A DNA stretch of 64,000 nucleotides from Mucilaginibacter geliditolerans (GTDB lineage: Bacteria > Bacteroidota > Bacteroidia > Sphingobacteriales > Sphingobacteriaceae). The DNA lies in NCBI RefSeq assembly GCF_014200495.1, contig NZ_JACHBY010000004.1, forward strand, positions 248,001 to 312,000, read 5' to 3'. The notes below the pieces were generated by a model, which was not told the DNA's origin, did no database searches, and was given only the letters and a program-made list of their open reading frames with translations. The stretch's first letter is position 1. Each line of letters starts with the position of its first letter. A program made the translations under genes and the position numbers. This document shows positions 17,958-25,661 of this stretch, piece by piece.

Positions 17958-19328
17958 TTACAACAATAGCTTTACAATCTCCTCAGTACTTAATTTCTCC
18001 TGCAAGCCGCTGGTCATATCCTTAAAGGTTAATAAACCACTTTGCATTTCATCGCTGCCGATTAATACGGTATAGGGGATAGCCTTATTATTGGCATATT
18101 CCATTTGTTTTTTGATCTTGGCACCAGCTGGGTAAAGCTCAGCGTTTATATTATTTTTGCGCAAGTTGTGTAATAAAGGCAGGGCATACGCTTCGCCCTC
18201 ACTATCGAAACAGCAGATCAGCACTTTTGTAGTTTGATTTGTGGTGGCCGGGAAAAGGTTAAGCTCTTCCATCACATCATAAATACGGTCGGCGCCAAAA
18301 GAGATACCAACGCCGGTAAGATCTTTCAATCCGAACATACCAGTCAAGTCATCATAACGACCGCCGCCGCCGATGCTGCCCATAGCAACCTCATTCGTTT
18401 TTACCTCGAATATAGCACCGGTATAATAGTTTAAGCCTCTCGCGAGGGTGATATCCAGTTCCAATGCAGCGGTTTGCAGCGGACAGTTCGTTATGTAATT
18501 GAATACCGTTTCCAACTCATCGCAGCCTTTTAAGCCTATTGGTGAATCAGCCAAAGCATCACGCAGGCTATGCAGTTTTACGCTGTTCGACCCATCCAGC
18601 AATATAACCGGCTTTAATTTTTCAATATCAGCTTCGGTAAAGCCTTTTTCAAGCAGTTCTTTTATAACACCATCCAGGCCTATTTTATCCAGCTTGTCAA
18701 TAGCTACTGTCAGATCGATGATATTGTCAGCCTTGCCAATTACTTCGGCTATACCGGATAGTATTTTGCGGTTGTTAATTTTTATAGTGAAATCCTTTAA
18801 ACCCAGTTTGCTCAGCGCTTCATCATAGATCATGATAAACTCCGCCTCATTCAATAATGATGACGAACCCACTACATCTGCATCGCATTGGTAAAACTCG
18901 CGGTAGCGGCCGCGTTGTGGCCTGTCGGCACGCCAAACCGGCTGCACCTGGAAACGCTTGAACGGAAAAGTGATCTCGTTCTGGTGCATGACCACGTAAC
19001 GGGCGAAAGGAACCGTGAGATCGTAGCGGAGGGCTTTTTCGGAAATATCTCCGGTTATGAGTTGTGAGTTGTGAGTTGAAAGTTTCTGGGCATCTACTTT
19101 TGATAGAAAATCACCTGAGTTCAATATCTTAAATATCAGTTTATCGCCCTCATCACCATACTTGCCCATCAAAGTACTCGTGTTTTCCATCGTAGGCGTT
19201 TCAATCTGCTGATAGCCATATTTGCGGAATACACTTTTAATCGTATCGAAAATAAAATTACGTTTCACCATTTCAATGGGTGAAAAATCACGGGTTCCCT
19301 TTGGTACGGATGGTTTGATGGATGCCAT
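17958..19328 (-). CDS. hisS: Histidyl-tRNA synthetase
   Basis: Class II synthetase charging tRNA-His. The ATG at 19328 starts MASIKPSVPKGTRDFSP, the family N-terminus, giving 456 residues. Class II motif 2 (FQVQPVWRADRPQRGRYRE), YQCDADVVG, and the histidine-specific motifs LARGLNYYTG and GGGGRYD are intact. The C-terminal anticodon-binding domain ends near the stop. A short Ser/Thr/Gln-rich segment (KLSTHNSQLITG, around residue 88) looks like a small insertion not shared by most homologues; at DNA level it reads as tandem GAGTTGTGAGTTGTG words, as if repeat DNA had been absorbed in frame. Confidence 0.97.
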   Translation of the reverse strand: MASIKPSVPKGTRDFSPIEMVKRNFIFDTIKSVFRKYGYQQIETPTMENTSTLMGKYGDEGDKLIFKILNSGDFLSKVDAQKLSTHNSQLITGDISEKALRYDLTVPFARYVVMHQNEITFPFKRFQVQPVWRADRPQRGRYREFYQCDADVVGSSSLLNEAEFIMIYDEALSKLGLKDFTIKINNRKILSGIAEVIGKADNIIDLTVAIDKLDKIGLDGVIKELLEKGFTEADIEKLKPVILLDGSNSVKLHSLRDALADSPIGLKGCDELETVFNYITNCPLQTAALELDITLARGLNYYTGAIFEVKTNEVAMGSIGGGGRYDDLTGMFGLKDLTGVGISFGADRIYDVMEELNLFPATTNQTTKVLICCFDSEGEAYALPLLHNLRKNNINAELYPAGAKIKKQMEYANNKAIPYTVLIGSDEMQSGLLTFKDMTSGLQEKLSTEEIVKLLL

Positions 19329-19397
19329 GCGGCAAATGTACAAAAAAGAGGGTTATGCCGCCACCATAGCCAAAGCGCCATTATGCGATATAGAGGT

Positions 19398-19445
19398 GGG
19401 TGTCACTAGGAGGCACTCGAAGGGTGAGCGCAGAGGCCTTTACGA
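19398..19445. repeat. Dispersed repeat, family B (copy 1)
   Basis: The sequence GGGTGTCACTAGGAGGCACT followed by CGAAGGGTGAGCGCAGAGGC and CTTTACG is nearly repeated at 20200-20249. It is about 48 bases long and carries GTGAGCGCAGAGGCCTTTACG without change in both copies. Both copies lie just upstream of paralogous acetyltransferase genes. Confidence 0.75.
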
Positions 19446-19454
19446 TTCCTATCC

Positions 19455-19562
19455 GCGCGTCATTGCGAGGTACGAAGCAATCTCTATGCTATACAGAGCG
19501 AAGAGAATAGTTTAAATCGACTTGCCTACGTAGAGATTGCTTCGTACCTCGCAATGACGCGC
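19455..19562. repeat. Long palindrome with perfect 32-base arms
   Basis: Arms 19455-19486 (starting GCGCGTCATTGCGAGGTACG) and 19531-19562 are perfect reverse complements with a 44-base spacer. This is the longest perfect inverted repeat in the window and a TGTCATTGCGAG-type relative of the repeat at 17864. Confidence 0.85.
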
Positions 19563-19680
19563 GCAGAGAAAGTGAATGTGAGGACACAGTAGAGAACGTA
19601 GTATCTTTCCTATGTCAAAAAGCATAGCGAATAGATTCTTCGTCCCTCAAAATGACAATTAACCATTAATTTTGAATAAC

Positions 19681-20181
19681 ATGAACACCATCCTCCAAAC
19701 ACCCCGCATACTTGTACGTGAGTTTTTACCTGATGAAGAAGAATTATTGATTGATCTGTATCGCGATGAGCGGGTTACGCTCCATCTTTCCGAACGCACC
19801 GAAGAAGAAACCCGGCAAAAATTTCAAGGAGCTATAGAAAACTATAAAAAGGGCACTGGTCTGGGCAGGTGGGGCGTGTTTAATCCCGAAGATGGCGACT
19901 TTATTGGTGTTTGCATCCTGATGCCCAATGAAACTGACCATATACAAATTGAAACGGGCTATGTGTTCCGTGCAAAATACTGGGGCAGGGGCCTGGCTAC
20001 CGAGCTGGTAAAATCGTTGATCTATTATGGGTTTAATGATAAGGGCCTGAAAGAGATCTGTGCCTGCACCAATCCTGAAAATTTAGCCTCGCAAAATGTA
20101 CTGCTGAAAGCAGGATTGAAACGGGATGGTAATGTGTTTTGGCATAAGAAGGAATTGCCTTTTTTTAGGATTTTGCGATAA
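19681..20181 (+). CDS. GNAT acetyltransferase, RimJ/RimL-like (first of a pair)
   Basis: ATG at 19681 starts MNTILQTPRILVREFLPDEE, a standard N-terminus for RimJ/RimL-type GNATs; the longer frame uses TTG. The 166-residue product has the acetyl-CoA-binding region AKYWGRGLATELVKSLI (Q/RxxGxG/A-type) and a late TNPENLASQNVLLKAGL. These enzymes acetylate protein N-termini or small amines; the substrate is unknown. It is paralogous to the gene at 20341, and both lie beside copies of the family B repeat. Confidence 0.85.
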   Translation: MNTILQTPRILVREFLPDEEELLIDLYRDERVTLHLSERTEEETRQKFQGAIENYKKGTGLGRWGVFNPEDGDFIGVCILMPNETDHIQIETGYVFRAKYWGRGLATELVKSLIYYGFNDKGLKEICACTNPENLASQNVLLKAGLKRDGNVFWHKKELPFFRILR

Positions 20182-20199
20182 TAACTTGTGTCCTATATT

Positions 20200-20249
20200 G
20201 GGTGTCACACTGAGGCGCTTGAAGTGTGAGCGCAGAGGCCTTTACGCCC
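20200..20249. repeat. Dispersed repeat, family B (copy 2)
   Basis: Second copy of the element at 19398-19445, with the same GTGAGCGCAGAGGCCTTTACG core. It fills part of the 159-base gap between the two acetyltransferase genes. Confidence 0.75.
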
Positions 20250-20340
20250 ATGCTTCAAATACCTCAGCATAATCAACCACACTTTATCGCCCGACGTCAT
20301 TGAGAGACGTGGAGAATAGAATATTTCACTATTTTTGAAC

Positions 20341-20838
20341 ATGATCATTCTCGAAACGCCCCGCCTTATCATCCGCGAATTTTTACCCGAAGAACAGGAC
20401 ATCTACTTAAACCATTTTGCTGATGAAGAAGTATGCCGTCATATTCCAAAACGTACCACTGATGAGCGTATCAAGATCTTTCTGATCGCGACGGTAAATT
20501 ATCAAACGAATAAAAAATTAGGCATATGGGGCATATTTAACAAAGCTAATGGCGAATTTATAGGCAGCTGCCTGCTACGCCTTTTTGATGAACCGGGTAA
20601 AGTTGAGATAGGTTACAGCATGGATCGCAAGTACTGGGGCCAGGGTATCGCTACAGAGATGGCGACGGCGTTAATTGAGTATGCTTTTAAAGATGCTGAA
20701 GTTAACGAAGTTGTAGCAGTTACAACACTTGAGAATATCGCCTCGCAACGGGTTCTTGAAAAAGCCGGGTTGATTAGATCAGATAACGTGATACGGAATG
20801 AAGAAGAGTTGGCTTATTTCAGGAAGTCGCGCGCTTAA
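20341..20838 (+). CDS. GNAT acetyltransferase, RimJ/RimL-like (second of a pair)
   Basis: ATG at 20341 starts MIILETPRLIIREFLPEEQD; the TTG-initiated extension is dismissed. 165 residues, with the CoA-binding region RKYWGQGIATEMATALI and TLENIASQRVLEKAGL. It is clearly related to the gene at 19681 in length and motif order but diverged enough for a different substrate. The last 20 bases overlap the 3' end of the phosphatase gene on the other strand. Confidence 0.85.
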   Translation: MIILETPRLIIREFLPEEQDIYLNHFADEEVCRHIPKRTTDERIKIFLIATVNYQTNKKLGIWGIFNKANGEFIGSCLLRLFDEPGKVEIGYSMDRKYWGQGIATEMATALIEYAFKDAEVNEVVAVTTLENIASQRVLEKAGLIRSDNVIRNEEELAYFRKSRA

Positions 20839-21256
20839 TGATGGCCTTACAGCCGCTTTCAATCAGATCAAACACCGGTTCAAACTGGTTATTGTCATAA
20901 TAAGGGTCGGGCACTTCTTTATCGCCCAGCAATAGTTTTACCTTTTTAGCGGCTTCTTCATCGGGTGCCATGGCGAGCACATCGCTCAGGTTCATTTTGT
21001 CCATCACAAAAATGTGATCGAACTCGTCAAAATCGGTTATACTGAATTTACGGCAAACTTGCTGGCTGATATCAATCCCGCGACCATATGCAGTACGCGT
21101 TGACCGCTTGTCAGGACCTTCGCCCACATGCCAGTCGCCCGTACCTGCGGAATCTACCTGCCAGTCGAGGCCCTGCCCATCAGCCATATGCTGCATGATC
21201 CCCTCCGCCAGCGGCGAGCGGCATATATTGCCCAGGCATACCATTAGGATTTTCAT
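20819..21256 (-). CDS. Low-molecular-weight protein-tyrosine-phosphatase
   Basis: ATG at 21256 begins MKILMVCLGNICRSPLAEG; the P-loop CLGNICRS (Cx5R-S) is right at the N-terminus as the fold requires, so the upstream extension is rejected. The general acid Asp is in VPDPYYD near residue 117. 145 residues is the normal length. Bacterial LMW-PTPs dephosphorylate tyrosine kinases involved in capsule or stress control, and some act on arginine phosphate; no kinase gene is nearby. It overlaps the acetyltransferase gene tail to tail by 20 bases. Confidence 0.94.
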   Translation of the reverse strand: MKILMVCLGNICRSPLAEGIMQHMADGQGLDWQVDSAGTGDWHVGEGPDKRSTRTAYGRGIDISQQVCRKFSITDFDEFDHIFVMDKMNLSDVLAMAPDEEAAKKVKLLLGDKEVPDPYYDNNQFEPVFDLIESGCKAIIKRATS

Positions 21257-21273
21257 GTTTTTTGAGGAGGTAA

Positions 21274-21350
21274 AGGGTGAAGGGACAAAGGTAAAAGGAA
21301 TAAGCATAAGAGAACCTTTCGCCTTTATCCTTTTACCTTTCGCCTTAAAT
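21274..21350. repeat. Intergenic word repeat (CCTTTCGCCTT type)
   Basis: The gap holds a loose inverted repeat made of AAAGGTAAAAGGAATAA against TTATCCTTTTACCTTT, with CCTTTCGCCTT words. The same words recur, inside coding sequence, in the signal peptide of the lipoprotein gene at 22151-22675. Confidence 0.6.
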
Positions 21351-21351
21351 A

Positions 21352-22146
21352 TTATCCAAAAATCTGATTTAAAATCCCCGCTAACCTTACACCCGCTTTA
21401 AGCAGCTGGCGGTTAAGGGTATCAATATGAGAGAAGTTGTATTTATAGCTCAGGTTATCTTCCGGCTTAATATCAGTATAAAGGATCTCTGCAATCTGGT
21501 TCGATTCGAATAGCCATTTGCTGATGGGGGCACTTTGCCATTCAGTAACTTCTGCTGGGGTAGTATGGTTAATTGCCGTAGCATACTCTGTATAGCTCAG
21601 CTGCTGAAAATCTATCAGCTGCGAATCCCAAACCGAGTGCAGGTTGGTTGACGCGTTGAACCAGGTTACTTTAAAATCATTACCACCTTTATCATCGGCA
21701 TGGGCCACGTGCATGGGCTGGTGTACATCCTCAACAATGTGTATCAGCATGTGTAAATAAAGTAACCTGTTGGGTTTTGAAATATCTTTCTTTTTTAGCT
21801 CACCTATTAAAAAGTTAAGCTTGGTGTAAGCATCAACATTAGTATCCTGGTTTAAAAAATCAACCAGCTCAGGGTAAGTATAAGCTTTATTCAGGTCGAT
21901 ATAATGCCATGATGATAAATAGCTATATGATGGGTCGGATTTTATAAAATCGGCCCAGTTGCTGGCTATAGCTATTGATTCATGGCCTAAAATAGCATGA
22001 ACAGCAGCACGGGCTTTTGGCGTTAAATAACTTTCGGCAATCTGCCCGCAAATGCGGTGACCGGTTGTTCCCCAGGCCATAGCCTGTACCGGCGCATAAA
22101 GGATGGCTACACCCAATATCAGTTTTTTGAAAAAGGTAGTTTTCAT
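21352..22146 (-). CDS. S1/P1-type secreted nuclease
   Basis: 264 residues with a signal peptide cleaved at QAMA-W, leaving the Trp whose main chain binds zinc in the S1/P1 family. The zinc-ligand pattern follows in order: GTTGHRICG, NWADFI, WHYIDL, LIHIVEDVHQPMHVAHADDKGGND and LHSVWDSQLID. These enzymes cleave single-stranded DNA/RNA and remove 3' phosphates outside the cytoplasm, consistent with nutrient scavenging. It is immediately downstream (4 bases) of the lipoprotein gene at 22151, so the two are likely one transcript. Confidence 0.93.
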   Translation of the reverse strand: MKTTFFKKLILGVAILYAPVQAMAWGTTGHRICGQIAESYLTPKARAAVHAILGHESIAIASNWADFIKSDPSYSYLSSWHYIDLNKAYTYPELVDFLNQDTNVDAYTKLNFLIGELKKKDISKPNRLLYLHMLIHIVEDVHQPMHVAHADDKGGNDFKVTWFNASTNLHSVWDSQLIDFQQLSYTEYATAINHTTPAEVTEWQSAPISKWLFESNQIAEILYTDIKPEDNLSYKYNFSHIDTLNRQLLKAGVRLAGILNQIFG

Positions 22147-22150
22147 ATTT

Positions 22151-22675
22151 TTAAAGTGGTTTTATCGTACAAGTATTTCTTTTTATCAATCGTGCATCAA
22201 TAGGTATAACACCCGTTGTGCTTGAAAGCTGCACCAGCGAATCTGTTTTCTTTGTTACCTTAAAAAACTCTTCATAAACCCCGATCCTGAAACAGCCGGG
22301 ATCTTCTTTTATGGTATAATCAGGATTACAGAATTGGCCCTTTAAAAACAGGGTATCGTTCCGCTGTTCGTAATGGCCGCGGGTATATTCCATCCAATGG
22401 CCGCCTTTCATGCAGCTATCTGCCCCATAATTTACTTTGCTGAATGATTTTATCGACACAAAAAACGAGTCACAGGTAAACCTGAAATGATATAGCGAAT
22501 AAGTAAGCAATTGTTTTTGCCCCGGTACCGAATCCTGCTGCCACTCGCCCTGCAAATAACTTTGCCCCGGAGTTTGCGTATTCGGGTTCATCCAGCAGGA
22601 GCTGCATACCATTATGAAGGCGAAAGCCACTAAGAAGGTAAAAGCTGAAAGGCGAAAGCTGAAAGGTATTTGCAT
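22151..22675 (-). CDS. Small lipoprotein of unknown function
   Basis: ATG at 22675 gives MQIPFSFRLSAFTFLVAFAF and a lipobox VCSSC; a further upstream ATG lies inside a palindromic repeat and is not preferred. The 174-residue mature part is beta-rich with several cysteines (DSCMKGG, FCNPDY, PGCFRIG, NTCTIKPL) and resembles small Bacteroidota lipoproteins of unknown role. The hydrophobic core of the signal peptide is encoded by repeated TTTCAGC/TTTCGCCTT words that also make up the nearby intergenic repeat. It precedes the nuclease gene by 4 bases. Confidence 0.65.
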   Translation of the reverse strand: MQIPFSFRLSAFTFLVAFAFIMVCSSCWMNPNTQTPGQSYLQGEWQQDSVPGQKQLLTYSLYHFRFTCDSFFVSIKSFSKVNYGADSCMKGGHWMEYTRGHYEQRNDTLFLKGQFCNPDYTIKEDPGCFRIGVYEEFFKVTKKTDSLVQLSSTTGVIPIDARLIKRNTCTIKPL

Positions 22676-22686
22676 GTAGCTTTTAT

Positions 22687-22772
22687 TTGTCATCCTGAGC
22701 GATAGCGAAGGACCTGTCCGCAGGCATCGTCCGCTTTTATAATAGATTCTTCGCTATCGCTCAGAATGACAA
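22687..22772. repeat. Dispersed palindromic repeat, family A (copy 3)
   Basis: Arms 22687-22710 (TTGTCATCCTGAGCGATAGC then GAAG) and 22749-22772 pair with one mismatch. The interior GACCTGTCCGCAGGCATCGT is nearly identical to the interior of the copy at 28117, showing these two are the same element and not chance palindromes. It lies between the fumC 3' end and the lipoprotein gene. Confidence 0.85.
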
Positions 22773-22778
22773 TTGAAA

Positions 22779-24176
22779 TTATTTAAGTGACCCTATCATA
22801 TCTTCAGGTCTGACCCACTGGTCGAACTGCTCGCTGGTTAATAAACCCAGGTCCATTGCCGCTTCGCGCAGGGATTTGTTTTCCTTTAGCGCTTTTTTGG
22901 CAATTTTAGCGGCGTTTTCGTAACCTATATGCGGATTTAAAGCTGTTACCAGCATTAATGAGTTTTCCAGGTGCTTTTTAATGCCATCGTAGTTTGGCTC
23001 AATACCTTTTGCGCAATGATCGGTAAATGATACGCAGGCATCGCCAATTAATCTTGCCGATTGCAAAAAGTTAGCAGCCATAACAGGCTTAAACACGTTC
23101 AATTCGTAATGTCCGTTCGAGCCTGCGATAGATATTGTAACATCATTACCCATCACCTGCGCGGCAACCATAGTAACAGCCTCGTTTTGGGTTGGGTTAA
23201 CCTTGCCCGGCATAATTGATGATCCCGGCTCGTTATCCGGTATGTGGATCTCGCCAATACCCGACCTCGGACCAGATGCCAACATCCTGATATCATTCGC
23301 TATCTTCATTAATGATACGGCAATCTGCTTTAACGCGCCATGTGTTTCCACAATAGCATCGTGGGCAGCCAGCGCCTCAAATTTATTTTCAGCAGTGCGG
23401 AATGGCAGGTTAGTAAACTTAGCAATGTATTCAGCTACCTTAACATCATAACCTTTCGGCGTGTTGATGCCGGTACCAACTGCAGTACCACCCAAAGCCA
23501 GCTCACCAAGGTGATCCAGTGTGTTTCTTAATGCTTTTAAGCCATGATCCAGTTGTGATACATAGCCCGAGAATTCTTGTCCTAATGTTAATGGCGTAGC
23601 ATCCATCAAGTGGGTACGGCCAATTTTTACAACTGATTTAAATGCTTCTGATTTTGCTTTAAGCGTATCGCGCAGTTTTTCAACGCCCGGTATGGTTACC
23701 TCGGTCACCATTTTATAGGCGGCGATGTGCATGGCAGTAGGATAGGTATCGTTTGATGATTGTGATTTGTTTACATCATCATTGGCATGGATAAAAGTTT
23801 TGCCTTCGCCCAATGTATTGCCTTGTAAAACATGCGAGCGGTTAGCGATCACCTCGTTCACATTCATGTTTGATTGTGTGCCCGAGCCTGTTTGCCATAT
23901 CACCAACGGAAATTCAGCTGCTAAGCTGCCTGTTAATATCTCATCACAAACCTGTGCTATCAGGTCGCGTTTTTCGGCAGGCAGTACGCCTAAATCAGTA
24001 TTGGTATAGGCGGCAGCCTTTTTTAAGTAAGCAAAAGCGGCAATAATTTCCTTTGGCATTGATGCCTCCGGACCAATTTTAAAGTTATTGCGTGATCTTT
24101 CGGTTTGTGCTCCCCAGTATTTGTCGGCAGGTACCTGTACCTCGCCCATGGTATCATGTTCTGTTCTGAAACTCAT
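22779..24176 (-). CDS. fumC: Fumarate hydratase, class II
   Basis: ATG at 24176 starts [20 protein letters not shown], the conserved fumarase C N-terminus, giving 465 residues; the long upstream extension has no family support. The superfamily signature [11 protein letters not shown] is intact, as are [10 protein letters not shown], the [16 protein letters not shown] active-site segment and [14 protein letters not shown]. It interconverts fumarate and malate in the TCA cycle without an iron-sulfur cluster. No other TCA genes are adjacent. Confidence 0.97.
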   Translation of the reverse strand: MSFRTEHDTMGEVQVPADKYWGAQTERSRNNFKIGPEASMPKEIIAAFAYLKKAAAYTNTDLGVLPAEKRDLIAQVCDEILTGSLAAEFPLVIWQTGSGTQSNMNVNEVIANRSHVLQGNTLGEGKTFIHANDDVNKSQSSNDTYPTAMHIAAYKMVTEVTIPGVEKLRDTLKAKSEAFKSVVKIGRTHLMDATPLTLGQEFSGYVSQLDHGLKALRNTLDHLGELALGGTAVGTGINTPKGYDVKVAEYIAKFTNLPFRTAENKFEALAAHDAIVETHGALKQIAVSLMKIANDIRMLASGPRSGIGEIHIPDNEPGSSIMPGKVNPTQNEAVTMVAAQVMGNDVTISIAGSNGHYELNVFKPVMAANFLQSARLIGDACVSFTDHCAKGIEPNYDGIKKHLENSLMLVTALNPHIGYENAAKIAKKALKENKSLREAAMDLGLLTSEQFDQWVRPEDMIGSLK

Positions 24177-24301
24177 CGGTGTTAAAATTTTGCAGGGCAA
24201 AGTTAGGGTTTTATATGGTGGATGTAAACGGTGCAGGGTAATCTTTTTACTACAAAACCATAACCGGCATAATGGTGTTGTACTGATATAATTCGCCTCC
24301 C

Positions 24302-24535
24302 ATGCCAAAATACAACATCATATACATCTCACCTGCCGACAACCCCTATTTATGGAACGGCACAACACTTGATAAGCTGGAACATACCGGCCAGGAAATG
24401 CTGCTGTTCAGCGGAAAATCATTCCAGGATGGGGAGCTGAAAGAGGGTATAAAAGATTGCAAAACGGCGGCTAAGGCTATGTTTCCTGATGATACTGACC
24501 CGAAGATAAAGATGGTGGAGTTAAAGGTTTCCTAA
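24302..24535 (+). CDS. Small hypothetical protein
   Basis: A 77-residue open frame with Bacteroidota-like codon use. The product starts [20 protein letters not shown] and alternates beta segments with a short helix; there is no signal peptide, membrane segment or metal motif. It lies divergent to fumC with 125 bases between starts. I do not recognise the family. It could be real because the frame is intact and has no better overlapping frame on either strand. Confidence 0.5.
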   Translation: MPKYNIIYISPADNPYLWNGTTLDKLEHTGQEMLLFSGKSFQDGELKEGIKDCKTAAKAMFPDDTDPKIKMVELKVS

Positions 24536-24598
24536 TTAACTCAAGTTGTTAGTTATACAATTTTATTTAAAGTAAAAGCGAAGATAAATTTGTGATTT

Positions 24599-25102
24599 TC
24601 AAAAGTTTCCCTCGTCTTTCAATTCATTAGCCGCCATAATAACCTTGGCACGTTGGTAAAAGCTTTGCAGCTCCATTTGTTGTTCCACCTCTTCTATGGC
24701 CTTCATCAGGTTGTTTTTGGTTTCAGTTAATTGTGTTGAGGCGGCTATCATTACTTGCCAAACAGGCTTCATCTGGTTTATGAGCGCCTGCCCTTTTTCA
24801 GTCAACTGCACCAGGCGCTTGCGCTCGTCGGTTTTATCCTTTCCTGATTTTATCAGTTTTTGTTTTTCCAGCTCCTTTAATAAGGTTATGGTAGAAGGAT
24901 GCGAGTACCCGATCTCGGCAGACAACTCAACCACGCTCAAAACCGGCTTAACATGCAGCGTATAAATTACCGGGAACCACTTAGGTTCGAAATCTACGCC
25001 ATGAGCTTTATAGATCAGCAGGCCATCCTTGCGCATCTGCTCGGCGAGGCGCTGTAAACGGGTGGCAATGGCCAGTATGCTCAATTCGTTAATAACATTC
25101 AT
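24599..25102 (-). CDS. MarR-family transcriptional regulator
   Basis: 167 residues with a winged helix-turn-helix: ELSAEIGYSHPSTITLLKELEKQ is the HTH and KDKTDERKRLVQLTEKG is the wing with the conserved DxRxxxxxLT pattern. Dimerisation helices lie at both ends. MarR proteins usually repress their own operon by binding palindromes and release it on binding a ligand. Its ATG overlaps the stop of the upstream acetyltransferase gene by 4 bases, and the only large palindrome nearby (25621-25660) is at the head of this operon, so autoregulation is likely. Confidence 0.92.
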   Translation of the reverse strand: MNVINELSILAIATRLQRLAEQMRKDGLLIYKAHGVDFEPKWFPVIYTLHVKPVLSVVELSAEIGYSHPSTITLLKELEKQKLIKSGKDKTDERKRLVQLTEKGQALINQMKPVWQVMIAASTQLTETKNNLMKAIEEVEQQMELQSFYQRAKVIMAANELKDEGNF

Positions 25103-25608
25103 AGCGCGGTTTGTTTATCCAAATGTAATTGATAAAACATATTGTCAGTAATCATGAGGGGGAAATAAGGCGGCAGATCGGCAGCGGCTATCGGCGTAAA
25201 ACTATTGCGCTCATAAAACCGGTGCGCGGCTTTTAGCTGGTGAACTGTACCTAAATATATAGCTGTGATTTCCTTCTCGCTGCAATATTGCAGCAATGTA
25301 TTGAGCAATTGTTGCGCAGTGCCCAGTTCCTTACCCCGATATTCCTTTTTAACAAACATCTTACGGATACAAGCCGAATTATGCCCACAATTGATCAATG
25401 CGATAGTGCCAATCAGCTTGTCGCCCAGAAAAGCGCCCCAGAAATTCCCGCCGCCCTGATGGTAATTGGCCTCCACATCCAGCAGATCAAGTTGCTGATT
25501 AATAGTGATGGTTAGTCCAAATTCCTTTTGCTGGATGGATAAGATCAGGTCTATGATCTTATCGCAATAATCGTTGTAAATTGGTTTGATGGTTAGTGTA
25601 TTTTCCAT
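25099..25608 (-). CDS. GNAT acetyltransferase, co-transcribed with marR-type regulator
   Basis: A 169-residue acetyltransferase. ACIRKMFVKKEYRGKELGTAQ contains the CoA-binding motif (R-G-x-x-L-G), followed by IYLGTVHQLKAAHRFYERNSF, the usual C-terminal signature. It is not closely similar to the two RimJ/L-like genes at 19.7-20.8 kb. It is the first gene of an operon with the MarR regulator (4-base overlap), under a palindromic operator at 25621-25660. Such GNAT-MarR pairs often deal with toxic small molecules; the substrate here is unknown. Confidence 0.88.
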   Translation of the reverse strand: MENTLTIKPIYNDYCDKIIDLILSIQQKEFGLTITINQQLDLLDVEANYHQGGGNFWGAFLGDKLIGTIALINCGHNSACIRKMFVKKEYRGKELGTAQQLLNTLLQYCSEKEITAIYLGTVHQLKAAHRFYERNSFTPIAAADLPPYFPLMITDNMFYQLHLDKQTAL

Positions 25609-25620
25609 TCCGAATTGTTT

Positions 25621-25660
25621 ATGTCCAAATATATGTAGTTAACTACATATATTTGGACAT
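25621..25660. promoter_or_regulatory. Perfect 40-bp palindrome, probable MarR operator with embedded -7 box
   Basis: The left 20 bases ATGTCCAAATATATGTAGTT are the exact reverse complement of the right 20. The centre, TATGTAGTTAACTACATA, is of the type bound by MarR dimers. On the minus strand, TATATTTG (25626-25633) matches the -7 consensus TAnnTTTG and sits 17 bases before the acetyltransferase ATG at 25608, so binding would block the promoter. By symmetry a plus-strand copy exists at 25648-25655. A terminator role for the gene ending at 25662 cannot be excluded. Confidence 0.75.
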
Positions 25661-25661
25661 T

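Larger units (their letters stand above)
19329..19680. other. 352-base intergenic region made of repeats
   Basis: No gene is supported. It contains a segment (19398-19445) that recurs before the second acetyltransferase gene and a long palindrome (19455-19562). The remainder includes AAAATGACAATTAACC just before the acetyltransferase start. The promoters of hisS and of the acetyltransferase must lie here, but I cannot place them. Confidence 0.6.

Noticed and set aside
24177..24308. 44-residue N-terminal extension of FumC
   Set aside because: The extension is rich in Cys and His without family match and would overlap the divergent small gene; the ATG at 24176 gives the exact fumarase start.
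25621..25660. Palindrome read as an intrinsic terminator
   Set aside because: It is AT-rich at the centre, has no T-tract on the strand needed, and contains a -7 box next to a MarR operon. An operator is the better explanation, though not proven.
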